From Rhodospirillaceae bacterium (GTDB taxonomy: Bacteria; Pseudomonadota; Alphaproteobacteria; UBA9219), in NCBI GenBank assembly GCA_003486725.1, contig DNGD01000077.1:1-12863 (forward strand): a stretch of DNA of 12,863 bases. Reading direction: 5' to 3'. Positions 1 through 7,462 of the stretch are shown in pieces. The notes beneath the pieces are model-generated. The model did not search any database. It was not told where the DNA came from and was given only the letters and a program-made list of their open reading frames with translations. Each line of letters starts with the position of its first letter. The first letter of the stretch is position 1. The translations under genes were made by a program, and so were the position numbers.

Positions 1-2
1 TG

Positions 3-116
3 CGCCCGATTCGCCGCTTTGTCCCACTGGTCGGCGGAATCGATCTCTCTCCCGTCATCCTGATCTTCGCGATCATGTTCTTGCAGTCCTTCCTCGCCCA
101 CCTTTTGGTCGCCTAA
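3..116 (+). CDS. YggT-family membrane protein, C-terminal end only
   Basis: This is the last 37 codons of a gene that starts before the window, read in frame 3 and ending with TAA at 114-116. The visible peptide contains RRFVPLVGGIDLSPVILIF followed by a hydrophobic stretch ending in HLLVA. The pattern PIRRF-P-GG-DLSP followed by a transmembrane helix is characteristic of the second half of YggT-family integral inner-membrane proteins, whose function is poorly defined and has been linked to osmotic or ion homeostasis and to cell division. The folD start lies 3 bases after the stop, so the two genes are probably cotranscribed. The identification rests on a short fragment. The family call is fairly safe because the motif is distinctive. 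Confidence 0.72.
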   Translation, partial: RPIRRFVPLVGGIDLSPVILIFAIMFLQSFLAHLLVA

Positions 117-119
117 TCC

Positions 120-1001
120 ATGACAGCTCAATTGATTGATGGTGTGGCCTTGGCGGCGGGTATCCGGCAAGGCATCTCCGAGCACGCAGCCGATATGAAG
201 GCACGTCAGGGCGGCATTGTCCCCGGTCTCGCGGTCATTCTTGTGGGCGACGATCCGGCGAGCCAAGTCTATGTCCGCAACAAGAACCGCGTGTGTGAGG
301 AGGTCGGGTTTCGCTCTTACGGCCACACGCTTCCCGCGGCGACGACTGAGCTGGAGCTTCTGGCGTTGATTGGCGAGCTGAACAACAACCCGCAAGTCAA
401 CGGCATCCTTATTCAACTGCCGCTGCCGGATCACATTAACGAGCGGTTGATCACGAATGCGATTGACCCGATCAAGGATGTTGACGGCTTTCATCCCGTC
501 AATGTGGGACGGCAGAGCACGGGGCTGATGAGCCTTGCGCCCTGCACCCCCATGGGCTGCATGTTGCTGTTGAACGAGGTTATGTCCGATGTGGGCGGCA
601 AAAAGGCTCTGGTGGTCGGGCGCTCAAACATCGTCGGCAAACCGATGGCGATGACACTCTTACAGGCAAGCTGCACGGTTACCATTGCGCACTCGCGCAC
701 CGAGAATCTGAAGGAAGAATGCCTCGCCGCCGATATTCTGATAGCGGCGCTGGGAAAGCCGGAATATATCAAGGGCGACTGGATCAAGTCCGGCGCGGTT
801 GTGATCGACGTCGGGGTCAACCGGATTACCGACCCTGAAACGGGTAAGCACAAGCTTGCTGGCGACGTCGAGTTTGAGGCGGCGCGGCAACGCGCCTCGG
901 CCATCACGCCTGTGCCGGGTGGGGTAGGGCCCATGACTATTGCATGTTTGATGCAGAACACACTGCAGGCGACGATGATGCAAAATGGCTGGGGCTGGTA
1001 A
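120..1001 (+). CDS. folD: Bifunctional methylenetetrahydrofolate dehydrogenase / methenyltetrahydrofolate cyclohydrolase FolD
   Basis: FolD is a cytoplasmic enzyme. It oxidises 5,10-methylene-THF with NADP+ and hydrolyses the product to 10-formyl-THF, feeding purine and formyl-Met synthesis. The 293-residue length is normal for the family. Visible signatures are the catalytic segment with Tyr51 and Lys55 (SQVYVRNKN), the ILIQLPLP block, [10 protein letters not shown], the APCTP segment, the Rossmann dinucleotide-binding motif [11 protein letters not shown] (residues 165-175), and the C-terminal PGGVGPMT signature (266-273). All key residues seem intact. The ATG at 120 is 3 bases after the upstream YggT-family stop. 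No clear Shine-Dalgarno is visible, so translation is probably coupled to the upstream gene. The C-terminal tail ends in NGWGW. I see no strong terminator after it, only a weak 5-bp AT-rich stem around 1000-1013. Confidence 0.97.
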   Translation: MTAQLIDGVALAAGIRQGISEHAADMKARQGGIVPGLAVILVGDDPASQVYVRNKNRVCEEVGFRSYGHTLPAATTELELLALIGELNNNPQVNGILIQLPLPDHINERLITNAIDPIKDVDGFHPVNVGRQSTGLMSLAPCTPMGCMLLLNEVMSDVGGKKALVVGRSNIVGKPMAMTLLQASCTVTIAHSRTENLKEECLAADILIAALGKPEYIKGDWIKSGAVVIDVGVNRITDPETGKHKLAGDVEFEAARQRASAITPVPGGVGPMTIACLMQNTLQATMMQNGWGW

Positions 1002-1099
1002 AGGGACTTTAATAATTTCGTTTTAGTATTTACTTTTTTTCGACATTTTCTTTGTTGTCCTGTCAGAATAACTCAATGTTTTTACTGAATTATGACGAT

Positions 1100-1131
1100 A
1101 ATGTGACGCGAAAGTAAAGTCACGTCACATT
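1100..1131. promoter_or_regulatory. Perfect 9-bp inverted repeat, candidate operator
   Basis: AATGTGACG at 1100-1108 and CGTCACATT at 1123-1131 are exact reverse complements separated by 14 bases. Further TGACG copies lie nearby at 1093-1097 and 1178-1182. The repeat ends 17 bases before a TATAAT box, so the downstream arm covers the expected -35 position. That placement suggests a transcription factor site controlling the transglycosylase gene. A terminator for folD is less likely, because the loop is long and no clear T-run follows the second arm. The symmetry is directly seen; the regulatory role is inferred. Confidence 0.5.
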
Positions 1132-1148
1132 TTAAACCATTTTTGTTG

Positions 1149-1154
1149 TATAAT
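1149..1154 (+). promoter_or_regulatory. Probable -10 box (TATAAT) for the transglycosylase gene
   Basis: A consensus TATAAT lies 39 bases before the ATG at 1194, which would put transcription initiation near 1160. The hexamer 17 bases upstream (CACATT, 1126-1131) is a poor -35 and lies inside the inverted repeat, which fits regulator-dependent transcription. This also argues against an in-frame TTG start at 1143, which would precede the promoter. Confidence 0.45.
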
Positions 1155-1184
1155 GGAGCATATCGACAATTCGTTAATGACGTT

Positions 1185-1188
1185 AGGA
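1185..1188 (+). promoter_or_regulatory. Ribosome binding site deciding the transglycosylase start
   Basis: AGGA, 5 bases before the ATG at 1194. No comparable site precedes the upstream in-frame TTG at 1143. Confidence 0.6.
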
Positions 1189-1193
1189 TTGAA

Positions 1194-2411
1194 ATGGAAA
1201 CTAAACCCGCCCCGCAAAACGGACGAGTTCGTTCAAGCAATTTTCTCCAAAGATGGCCACGTGCAAGTTTCACGGTTATTGGCTTGGTTGCCATAGCGGT
1301 GCCAGCGCTCCTCACTGAGGCCTTTAATCAAAATAAGAAAACGGTCACCAATGACCGCCGCGGCACGACTGAGACCTCTGCCAAGATCATGGCTTCCCCA
1401 CAAAGCGTAATACCCTACTATTTCGAGGCGGCGCTGAACCGCGTTTTGCATATTCAAGCGGAGGAGTGCTCACAGCAGGCAGAGGCGCCAGCTGTCGCGA
1501 TGCCGACCGTGAGTGAGTTGCCCAGAGAAAAAGAACCGGCCATTAACATCTCCCCCCTTAAGGTTGAAGACACGAAATCTAAAACTGAAACAGTTACGGT
1601 TATGACCGAAGTCGAACCAAGTGAGCCTGCGCCTGATGCGGCAGATGTCATGGTTGCGATGAAGGATGGATCGGCTTTATATTTTAATGAACAAACCATT
1701 CCGGTGAGCTATCCGCAGGCCACGATGGAAGCTTTGCGCAAAAATATGCGTAACGAAGCGTCGCGTGTTGCAGCAGAGTGTAAATCCAATATGCTCGCCA
1801 TGGGGCGCGACCATCGCCGCTGTGATGGATACAAGTATCCTCCCTATATTAATGAAGCGATCATGGACTATGATGGCGGGCACAATAAAAGGCTTTACGA
1901 AAGCTTTGCCCATCTCGTTCAAGTCGAAAGTTCTGGCAGACAATTTAACAAAGATGGAACCGTTGTTTTGTCGGGGGATGGCGCTGTTGGCATTAGTCAA
2001 ATATTGCCATCTACTGCGAAAGAGCAGGCAAAAGAATTGCACATCCCTTACAGTTATAAACGACTTTGTAATGACATGGATTACAACCTGCTTCTTGGCT
2101 TCGTATATTATAAGAAACAGTATGAGAAATTTGGTGGTGATCGCGATAAAGCCTACGCGGCCTATAATGCAGGACCGAGCCGTATGTCTAGGGTTCTTCG
2201 CTACGTGGCTCGAATTGGAAAACCGGAGGATTGGCTTGACCACACGCCGGGGGAGACCATTGTAGCCGTTGGTCGTTTGCGCAAGCTTTCGGAAAAGGCG
2301 AACGACGGCCTTAGCCTGAATGCCAAAAAGTTCATAGCGGAACAAAACACTCCGGAGCGAGGGATACTAAAGATTGCTGCTCGCTTTGATGGTGGAAAGA
2401 CATTGCGCTAA
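1194..2411 (+). CDS. Membrane-anchored lytic transglycosylase with C-terminal SLT domain
   Basis: This is a predicted murein-cleaving enzyme of 405 residues. The ATG at 1194 is preferred over the in-frame TTG at 1143 because an AGGA Shine-Dalgarno sits at 1185-1188 and a TATAAT box lies between the two candidate starts. Residues about 26-43 (ASFTVIGLVAIAVPALL) form an N-terminal membrane anchor. A low-complexity Glu/Pro/Thr-rich periplasmic linker follows. The SLT (lysozyme-like, family 1 lytic transglycosylase) fold lies in the C-terminal half, with catalytic Glu245 in HLVQVESSGRQ, then GDGAVGISQILPSTA, and the AAYNAGPSRM block at about 322-331. The enzyme should cleave MurNAc-GlcNAc bonds to form 1,6-anhydro ends. 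The gene seems more AT-rich than folD and the operon opposite, and it has its own promoter region. A role in making gaps for an envelope-spanning export machine is possible but is only suggested by proximity. Confidence 0.88.
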   Translation: METKPAPQNGRVRSSNFLQRWPRASFTVIGLVAIAVPALLTEAFNQNKKTVTNDRRGTTETSAKIMASPQSVIPYYFEAALNRVLHIQAEECSQQAEAPAVAMPTVSELPREKEPAINISPLKVEDTKSKTETVTVMTEVEPSEPAPDAADVMVAMKDGSALYFNEQTIPVSYPQATMEALRKNMRNEASRVAAECKSNMLAMGRDHRRCDGYKYPPYINEAIMDYDGGHNKRLYESFAHLVQVESSGRQFNKDGTVVLSGDGAVGISQILPSTAKEQAKELHIPYSYKRLCNDMDYNLLLGFVYYKKQYEKFGGDRDKAYAAYNAGPSRMSRVLRYVARIGKPEDWLDHTPGETIVAVGRLRKLSEKANDGLSLNAKKFIAEQNTPERGILKIAARFDGGKTLR

Positions 2412-2434
2412 CAAGCAGACTGCTGTCCCCAGCG
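2406..2434. terminator. Imperfect hairpin between convergent genes, possible bidirectional terminator
   Basis: Between the stop codons of the transglycosylase gene and the TPR gene, CGCT (2406-2409) can pair with AGCG (2431-2434). Inside this, ACA-A-GCA (2411-2417) pairs with TGC-TGT (2421-2426) with one bulged A. There is no T-run on either side, so it is not a canonical intrinsic terminator. Its position between convergent genes is the main support. Confidence 0.3.
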
Positions 2435-4831
2435 TTACCTCATCCCCGCCAGTAGTGCCTTGGTTTCTTCAAGGCCATCGTAAGTCTCATTCATCGAAAC
2501 GGCCTTTTCCAGCGCTTCTTTCGCGCGAGGTTTGTCGCCCATTTTGGCCAATAGAGCGCCGTGATGATAATACATCTGCGCGGGCAGTCGGGCTTCCTTG
2601 GTCGCCATGGCGCGATCCAGAATAGTGCGGGCCTGCTCCAGCTTTCCTTGGCGGAAATACACCCATGCCAGCGTATCCATGAGCAGCGGGTTGGGCGAGC
2701 TGATAAACCGCTCAGCAATCAGGCGCGCTTTTTCCAGCATCGCGCTATCCGTGTTTTTATGATCCGCGATCAGCTGCGCTATATTGTTGGCGGCGACGGG
2801 TACATCGGGGTTGCGCGCCAGAATACCTTCATAAACCGCAATCGCGTCGTCATGACGGTTTTGCTTGCTGTAAATATCCGCGATCATAAGGGGGAGCATA
2901 ACGTCGGCGGGATTGTTCTTTGATCCCTTTTGCAAAACGTCCAAAGCGTTGTCAAAGTCTTTGGCTTTGGCGAAAAGAACGGCGCGGTTCAGATAGGGTT
3001 TGGGGCTGCGCGTACCGGTCTCGATCACCTTCTCAAACGCTGAAGCGGCCAGATCAAGCTTGCCAGCCTTCATATAGCTTTCACCCAGCGCGTTCAGGGC
3101 AAAGGCGCCTTTTTCCGTCAGCGGTTCGAGAAAGTCGATGATGGCTTGCGGGTTCTTATCCTTCTCGTACAAGGCGATGATGGCACCCGTTGCATGCTCG
3201 GCCAGAGGGCTTTGCGGTGCGGTCTGTACAATTTTCTTGTACTGGGTCAGTGCCTCCTCGGTCTTTCCCTGCGCGGACATCATCTGCCCCGTCAGGAAAT
3301 CGGCGGTGAGAGTCTGACCTTCAAGGGGGCGTAGCGCGTCGATGGCGCTTTCAGCTAAATCCCATTTGTGGGCGGTGATCGCAAGGCGTGCGGTGCTTTC
3401 CCAACCGACGGCATAGGCGGGGAGGGCTTTCGTCACGAGAGCCAGATGCTCAAGGCCGTATTTGGCGTTGCCGGTGGCTTCAAAAAGCTGCGCGATGCGC
3501 ACGCGCGCGGGCGCGTTGTCGGGGTGAGTTTCAAGCAGTTTTCCCAGCATATCGCTGGCGAGATCCAGCCGGCCTTGCAGCAGCAGGATTTCGCTGAGCA
3601 GTTGATAGGCGCTCGTGGTTTTGGGGTTGTCGCGGATCACGGCGCGCAGGTCGGTGATGGCGTTTTGATACGCCCCGTCATCAAAAGCAAGACTGGCGCG
3701 AACGTACAGCGCCTCGCTGTGGCCGGGGTTCTTTTCCAGAATTGCATCAACCAGCTTTTTCGCCAGAGTTTTATCGCCCTTTGTGAAATGAATGCGGGCC
3801 AGTGAAGCACTGGCGTTCAGACTGGCGGGGTTTTGCTCATTCTTGACGATGATCTTCTCAAGCAAGGCGGCGGCGCGGTCGATATCCTTGTTCGAGATAT
3901 ACAAATCGGCCAGCCAGAAATACGGATCATTTTGCTCCGGATTTTGCGTCATGTAGAGCGTGATTTCCTTTTCCGCTATCTCAAGGCCGCGCTCGCGGTT
4001 CAGGAAGTCGACGAATTTGCGCTTGATGTCCATGCGTTCCGGAAAGTCCGTGATCGTCTGGCGGATGATTAGCTCGGCTTCGTCTATCTTCTTGTTTTTG
4101 ATATAGGATGACGCCAGCGCCATGCGATAGGCGGGCTCATTGGGTTTCAGTTTAAAGACCGCTTCATAGGCTTCGGTGATTTTGGGAAGGTTGCCATACT
4201 GCTCAAACAAACTTGCTTTTAGAAGGAGCAGGGAAACATCTTTCGGATTATTCTTGATCCCGTTTTCGATGGCTTGCGTGGCCTTATCTTCATCGCCTTT
4301 GGCCTTATAAAGCCCCGTCAGAACGGACGTCGCCGTCGTATTGGCAGGTTCCTTTTGCAAGGCAAACAGCGCTTCTTTCTCGGCTTCATCCAGTTTTTTC
4401 TCGCGCAGCAAGACTCCGCCCAAAAGGGCGTGGCCTTCCGCATTGTCGGGCGAGGCGGCAAAAACGGTATTAAGATATTTGCGCGATTGATCCAGCTGGT
4501 CACCGGCCATGTAATATTGCGCCAGCTTCAACAACGCGCCTTGATGCTGCGCGTTTTGTTGTTCGGCTTGCGTATAGTTGGCGAAGGCATTGCGAAAATC
4601 GCCTTGCGCTTCATCGACAAGTCCAAGGCGATAACGCGCTTCGGCGTCTGTGGGCATCAGTTGCACCGCGTTTTTGTATTCTAAACGCGCTTTGGTGTAA
4701 TCTTCTTGTTGGAACAAAGTGTTTCCGCGCTCGATATGTTTGGCGGCTTTTTCCTCTGGATTGTCACAAGCGGACAGGGAAAACGTGACGGCCAGCAAAA
4801 CACAAACCAGAAAGCGGAAAGAGCTTTTCAT
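2435..4831 (-). CDS. Large TPR-repeat lipoprotein, PrsT-like, of the exopolysaccharide (XrtA/PEP-CTERM-type) locus
   Basis: This 798-residue protein consists almost entirely of tetratricopeptide repeats. The start at 4831 is chosen because it gives a clean lipoprotein signal peptide (MKSSFRFLVCVLLAVTF...) with lipobox LSAC and acylated Cys22. Its ATG also overlaps the stop of the kinase gene by one base (TAATG). A longer in-frame start at 4891 would lie inside the kinase gene and destroy the signal peptide. TPR consensus is visible from the first repeat (GNTLFQQEDYTKARLEYKNA) through to the C-terminus, with typical helix pairs such as AYRMALASSYIKNKKIDEAE. Family knowledge: large TPR lipoproteins called PrsT accompany exosortase-associated polysaccharide loci, and TPR proteins serve as periplasmic scaffolds in alginate, cellulose and Pel export. 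Asp23 at the +2 position would, by the enterobacterial Lol rule, favour retention in the inner membrane. The PrsT assignment is by context and style, not by alignment. Confidence 0.82.
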   Translation of the reverse strand: MKSSFRFLVCVLLAVTFSLSACDNPEEKAAKHIERGNTLFQQEDYTKARLEYKNAVQLMPTDAEARYRLGLVDEAQGDFRNAFANYTQAEQQNAQHQGALLKLAQYYMAGDQLDQSRKYLNTVFAASPDNAEGHALLGGVLLREKKLDEAEKEALFALQKEPANTTATSVLTGLYKAKGDEDKATQAIENGIKNNPKDVSLLLLKASLFEQYGNLPKITEAYEAVFKLKPNEPAYRMALASSYIKNKKIDEAELIIRQTITDFPERMDIKRKFVDFLNRERGLEIAEKEITLYMTQNPEQNDPYFWLADLYISNKDIDRAAALLEKIIVKNEQNPASLNASASLARIHFTKGDKTLAKKLVDAILEKNPGHSEALYVRASLAFDDGAYQNAITDLRAVIRDNPKTTSAYQLLSEILLLQGRLDLASDMLGKLLETHPDNAPARVRIAQLFEATGNAKYGLEHLALVTKALPAYAVGWESTARLAITAHKWDLAESAIDALRPLEGQTLTADFLTGQMMSAQGKTEEALTQYKKIVQTAPQSPLAEHATGAIIALYEKDKNPQAIIDFLEPLTEKGAFALNALGESYMKAGKLDLAASAFEKVIETGTRSPKPYLNRAVLFAKAKDFDNALDVLQKGSKNNPADVMLPLMIADIYSKQNRHDDAIAVYEGILARNPDVPVAANNIAQLIADHKNTDSAMLEKARLIAERFISSPNPLLMDTLAWVYFRQGKLEQARTILDRAMATKEARLPAQMYYHHGALLAKMGDKPRAKEALEKAVSMNETYDGLEETKALLAGMR

Positions 4832-5631
4832 TAAAACGCCTCGTTCAAAACGGTGCCGATCACGTTGGCGTTGGACAGAATGTCCAGACAACGCGTGACG
4901 TCTGCGGTTTTTGATTTTCCTTCGCGCACGACCATCAACACCGCATCGACATGGGGGATAAAGGCGAGCGGATCATCCTGCGCCAGCACGGGCGGCATAT
5001 CATAGATGATAAGCCTGTCGGGATAGCGCGTCTTCATTTCGTGCGCCAGCGCGGCCATTTTGGGCAGCCCCAGCGTTTCCGACGAACGTTCAATGGGCTT
5101 GCCAGCTGGCAAAATCGTCAGTCTCTCGAACGACAAGCGAAGAAGACATTCGGGAAGCGGCGTGTCGTGCAGCAAATAGTCGCTCAGGCCAGCCTCAGGC
5201 TCGATGCCCAGAAATTCGTGCAAATTGGGTTTGCGCAGATCGATGTCGGCCAGCAAAACGGTCTGTTTCAGATCCATCGCGATGCTAATCGCGAGGTTCA
5301 GGGCAATTGTTGATTTTCCATCGCCATAATCGGCGCTGGTAATCGCCAGTGTGCGATATTTCTCGCGCGCCATGATTTGCAGAATCTGCGTGCGCAACAA
5401 CCGGAAAACGTCAGCCTCCGCGCTGCGCGTATGGTGCGCGACAATGCGCGAGCGATCCAGCTGCTCTTCCGTCAGGGTGACGACATCCTTGCTGTTGATG
5501 ACGGGCAGCGCGCGCCCGCTTTGTAACAAGCTTCCTTGCGCCGCAAACGGTGATGAGGCAAGGGGAGACAACCCCGCGCTCATCGCGCGTTCCTGTCTGG
5601 CTTTCTGCATGGCTTTTTCTAGTTTATCCAT
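4831..5631 (-). CDS. CpsD/CapB-family tyrosine autokinase-like ATPase (XrtA-associated type)
   Basis: This is a 266-residue cytoplasmic P-loop ATPase of the bacterial tyrosine kinase (MinD/ParA-like) family. The start MDKLEKAMQKARQER at 5631 matches the usual N-terminal helix of the family and follows a GGAG at 5642-5645. Visible motifs are the EADVFRLLRTQI segment (residues about 72-83), Walker A in TSADYGDGKST (Lys106), Walker A' in VLLADIDLRKP (125-135), GLSDYLL (148-154), LPAGK (174-178), and Walker B-like LIIYDMPP (207-214). Such kinases work with a Wzz-type membrane activator, here the gene just upstream (stop 4 bases before this ATG). Its phosphorylation state controls polymer length and export. 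Odd point: the protein ends at GTVLNEAF with no tyrosine in its last 56 residues, so the usual autophosphorylated C-terminal tyrosine cluster is missing. It may be a regulatory ATPase rather than a true autokinase. Confidence 0.87.
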   Translation of the reverse strand: MDKLEKAMQKARQERAMSAGLSPLASSPFAAQGSLLQSGRALPVINSKDVVTLTEEQLDRSRIVAHHTRSAEADVFRLLRTQILQIMAREKYRTLAITSADYGDGKSTIALNLAISIAMDLKQTVLLADIDLRKPNLHEFLGIEPEAGLSDYLLHDTPLPECLLRLSFERLTILPAGKPIERSSETLGLPKMAALAHEMKTRYPDRLIIYDMPPVLAQDDPLAFIPHVDAVLMVVREGKSKTADVTRCLDILSNANVIGTVLNEAF

Positions 5632-5635
5632 AGTC

Positions 5636-7426
5636 CTAACTCTCCAAACCAGACATATATGACAAGCCAAAACCGCCCGTCAGGGCTGACCAGATGACGC
5701 CGAAAGGCATCAAGGACAGCGACAGAGCGGCGGCGATAAGGACGGCAATCATGGCCGCAAGGCCGATCAGATAGCGTTTGTTGCGATCAAAGCGATAGGA
5801 TTCGGCTTTGGTGCGGATATAGGGAATGGCGGTCAACGGTGCAGTTCCCAGCATCGCCTGAACGTGGAGAGGCCCGCGCACACTTTGGCTGAGAAGCTGT
5901 AGTCCAATGACGGTGGCGAGGCCGCCGGCGAAAGCCAAAACAAATCCGGCCGCAAGAAGCATGATGCGGCGCGGGGTCGTGCTCAGCGGAAGCTCGGGCG
6001 GGTTGATCATGCTCATGCGCTGGCCTTTGCGGTCGCGCTCCAGTTGCTCGCCCATATCGGCGGCCATTTTCTTGGCTTTCAGTTCGCGATAACGCATTTG
6101 GGAATTTTCGTAATCGCGGGTGAGGGCGGCCAGTTGTTGTTCGACAACAGGGTTGCCGGTGACGGCCTTTCTGTATCTTTCCTGCTGTTCCATCAGCGCC
6201 TCGCGTTGCGCGGTCAGGCCTTTGCGTTGCCCTTCGGCGCTGCGAAGTTGTGATACGACGTTCAGATAGGCGGGGTTGTCGGCATCCTGCTTGATCAGAT
6301 CATCGCCGCCGTTTTCCTTGCGCTGCTTGTCGCGAATAGCTTGAAGGTTTTTCAACTGACGTTTAAGGGAAATAACGTCGGGGTTCTTTTCGCCGGAAGT
6401 GCTCTGCACGGTCGTAAGCTTTGTTTCGATATCCGTGATTTTGGCGTTAATCTCGGATAGATCAACGGTTTTCCCGACGGTACCCTTCAGCGCGGCAATC
6501 TGGCGCCTTGTTTTGACCACGTCGGGGTGGCTGGCGCCGTACTGCGCGGATAGCGTCGCGTATTGGGTTTGCAGCGCTTTAAGTTGCAGCGAGGGAGAGG
6601 CCAGAACCTGCCCATCCGCAAAAGCGCGGGAATAAGGATCAACAGCGCTTAGCTGCGCGCGCAGGGCGCTGACATTGCCGTCGGCGGTTGCGATCTGGCT
6701 CTCGATGTTTTGAAGGCTCATGGACACGGCGGCGGCGGCCTGTTGGTTGAACATCAGCGCTTCGGGGCGCATGTCGCCGCTTTCCTGCTTGTATTCCGCG
6801 ATCTTCTTTTCCTGTTCGATCAGCGACGCTTCCAGCGTTTTAATCTGTTCGTCAAGGAAGGCGGTTGTCTGCTCGGCTTGTGTGCGGCGCTGCTTCAAAT
6901 CCTCGTCCAGAAAACGGGTCACAAGTTCGTTTGTCACCTGCTGGGCAAGCAGCGGGTCGCTGTAATCAAAGCTCAACGTAAAGGCGATGGCGGAAAGCTG
7001 GCCTGCCGATGCTTTGTTGGCCGAGGCGGGGTTGGCCAGCATACTGCTGACCAGTTGCACTTTGATTTTCTCGCGCATTTCCTTGGCCACGGCGGCGACG
7101 GGCAGTTTCGCGCGCTTGGCGGGATACAGGTTGAACTTGGTGATAATCTCGACCAGCGAACCGGTGGAGGTAACTTTTTGCTGCGTGCGGCTGATGCGTA
7201 GATCGGCCAGCGCCTCCAGCATGTCCGACATATTCATGCCGGGGGACGAAGTGATGTTGCTGGAGATTTCCGATGCTTCGACTTCGACCGTCGCGGTGGA
7301 ACGATAGTTCGAGAATTGCGCGGCATAGATCAAAGCGCCGACGAAAAGAACACTGAAAACGACGAGGAATAATTTGAGACGGCGCTTGAGGATCGCCAGA
7401 TATTCTTTTACTGGAAACTCATCCAT
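5636..7426 (-). CDS. Wzz/GNVR-type polysaccharide chain-length determinant (polysaccharide co-polymerase)
   Basis: This 596-residue inner-membrane protein should set the length of the exported polysaccharide. Domain order: a short cytoplasmic N-terminus (MDEFPVKEYLAILKRR), TM1 at about 18-37, a long periplasmic part (about 40-485) beginning with the Wzz fold and rich in Gln/Glu/Ala coiled coil, and a GNVR-like segment (VVEQQLAALTRDYENSQMRY). The proline motif NPPELPLSTTPRR sits just before TM2 (about 488-512), and there is a further C-terminal TM at about 553-573. The ATG at 7426 has a strong AGGAG 8-9 bases upstream (7436-7440). No kinase domain is fused; it is encoded by the next gene, as in XrtA-associated loci and Gram-positive CapA/CapB pairs. 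The extra C-terminal membrane segment and long coiled coil match exosortase-locus chain-length proteins rather than short O-antigen Wzz. Confidence 0.9.
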   Translation of the reverse strand: MDEFPVKEYLAILKRRLKLFLVVFSVLFVGALIYAAQFSNYRSTATVEVEASEISSNITSSPGMNMSDMLEALADLRISRTQQKVTSTGSLVEIITKFNLYPAKRAKLPVAAVAKEMREKIKVQLVSSMLANPASANKASAGQLSAIAFTLSFDYSDPLLAQQVTNELVTRFLDEDLKQRRTQAEQTTAFLDEQIKTLEASLIEQEKKIAEYKQESGDMRPEALMFNQQAAAAVSMSLQNIESQIATADGNVSALRAQLSAVDPYSRAFADGQVLASPSLQLKALQTQYATLSAQYGASHPDVVKTRRQIAALKGTVGKTVDLSEINAKITDIETKLTTVQSTSGEKNPDVISLKRQLKNLQAIRDKQRKENGGDDLIKQDADNPAYLNVVSQLRSAEGQRKGLTAQREALMEQQERYRKAVTGNPVVEQQLAALTRDYENSQMRYRELKAKKMAADMGEQLERDRKGQRMSMINPPELPLSTTPRRIMLLAAGFVLAFAGGLATVIGLQLLSQSVRGPLHVQAMLGTAPLTAIPYIRTKAESYRFDRNKRYLIGLAAMIAVLIAAALSLSLMPFGVIWSALTGGFGLSYMSGLES

Positions 7427-7462
7427 GTGTTCTTGCTCCTGAAACTTCTAAAAAACTGCGGC

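Noticed and set aside
998..1020. Possible intrinsic terminator after folD (TAAAG-GGA-CTTTA)
   Set aside because: The stem is 5 bp and AT-rich with a 3-base loop and no clean T-run; too weak to call.
1143..1193. N-terminal extension of the transglycosylase from a TTG at 1143
   Set aside because: It would start upstream of the TATAAT box, lacks a ribosome binding site, and the ATG at 1194 has a well-placed AGGA.
1677..2345. 222-residue minus-strand open frame opposite the transglycosylase
   Set aside because: The plus strand carries the clear SLT catalytic motifs over the same bases; this frame shows no domain and no ribosome binding site was evident.
4832..4891. N-terminal extension of the TPR protein to 4891
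   Set aside because: It would overlap the kinase gene by 60 bases and hide the lipoprotein signal peptide that starts at 4831.
6710..7201. 163-residue plus-strand frame opposite the Wzz gene
   Set aside because: Composition is that of an antisense shadow of a coiled-coil coding region; no recognisable motif.
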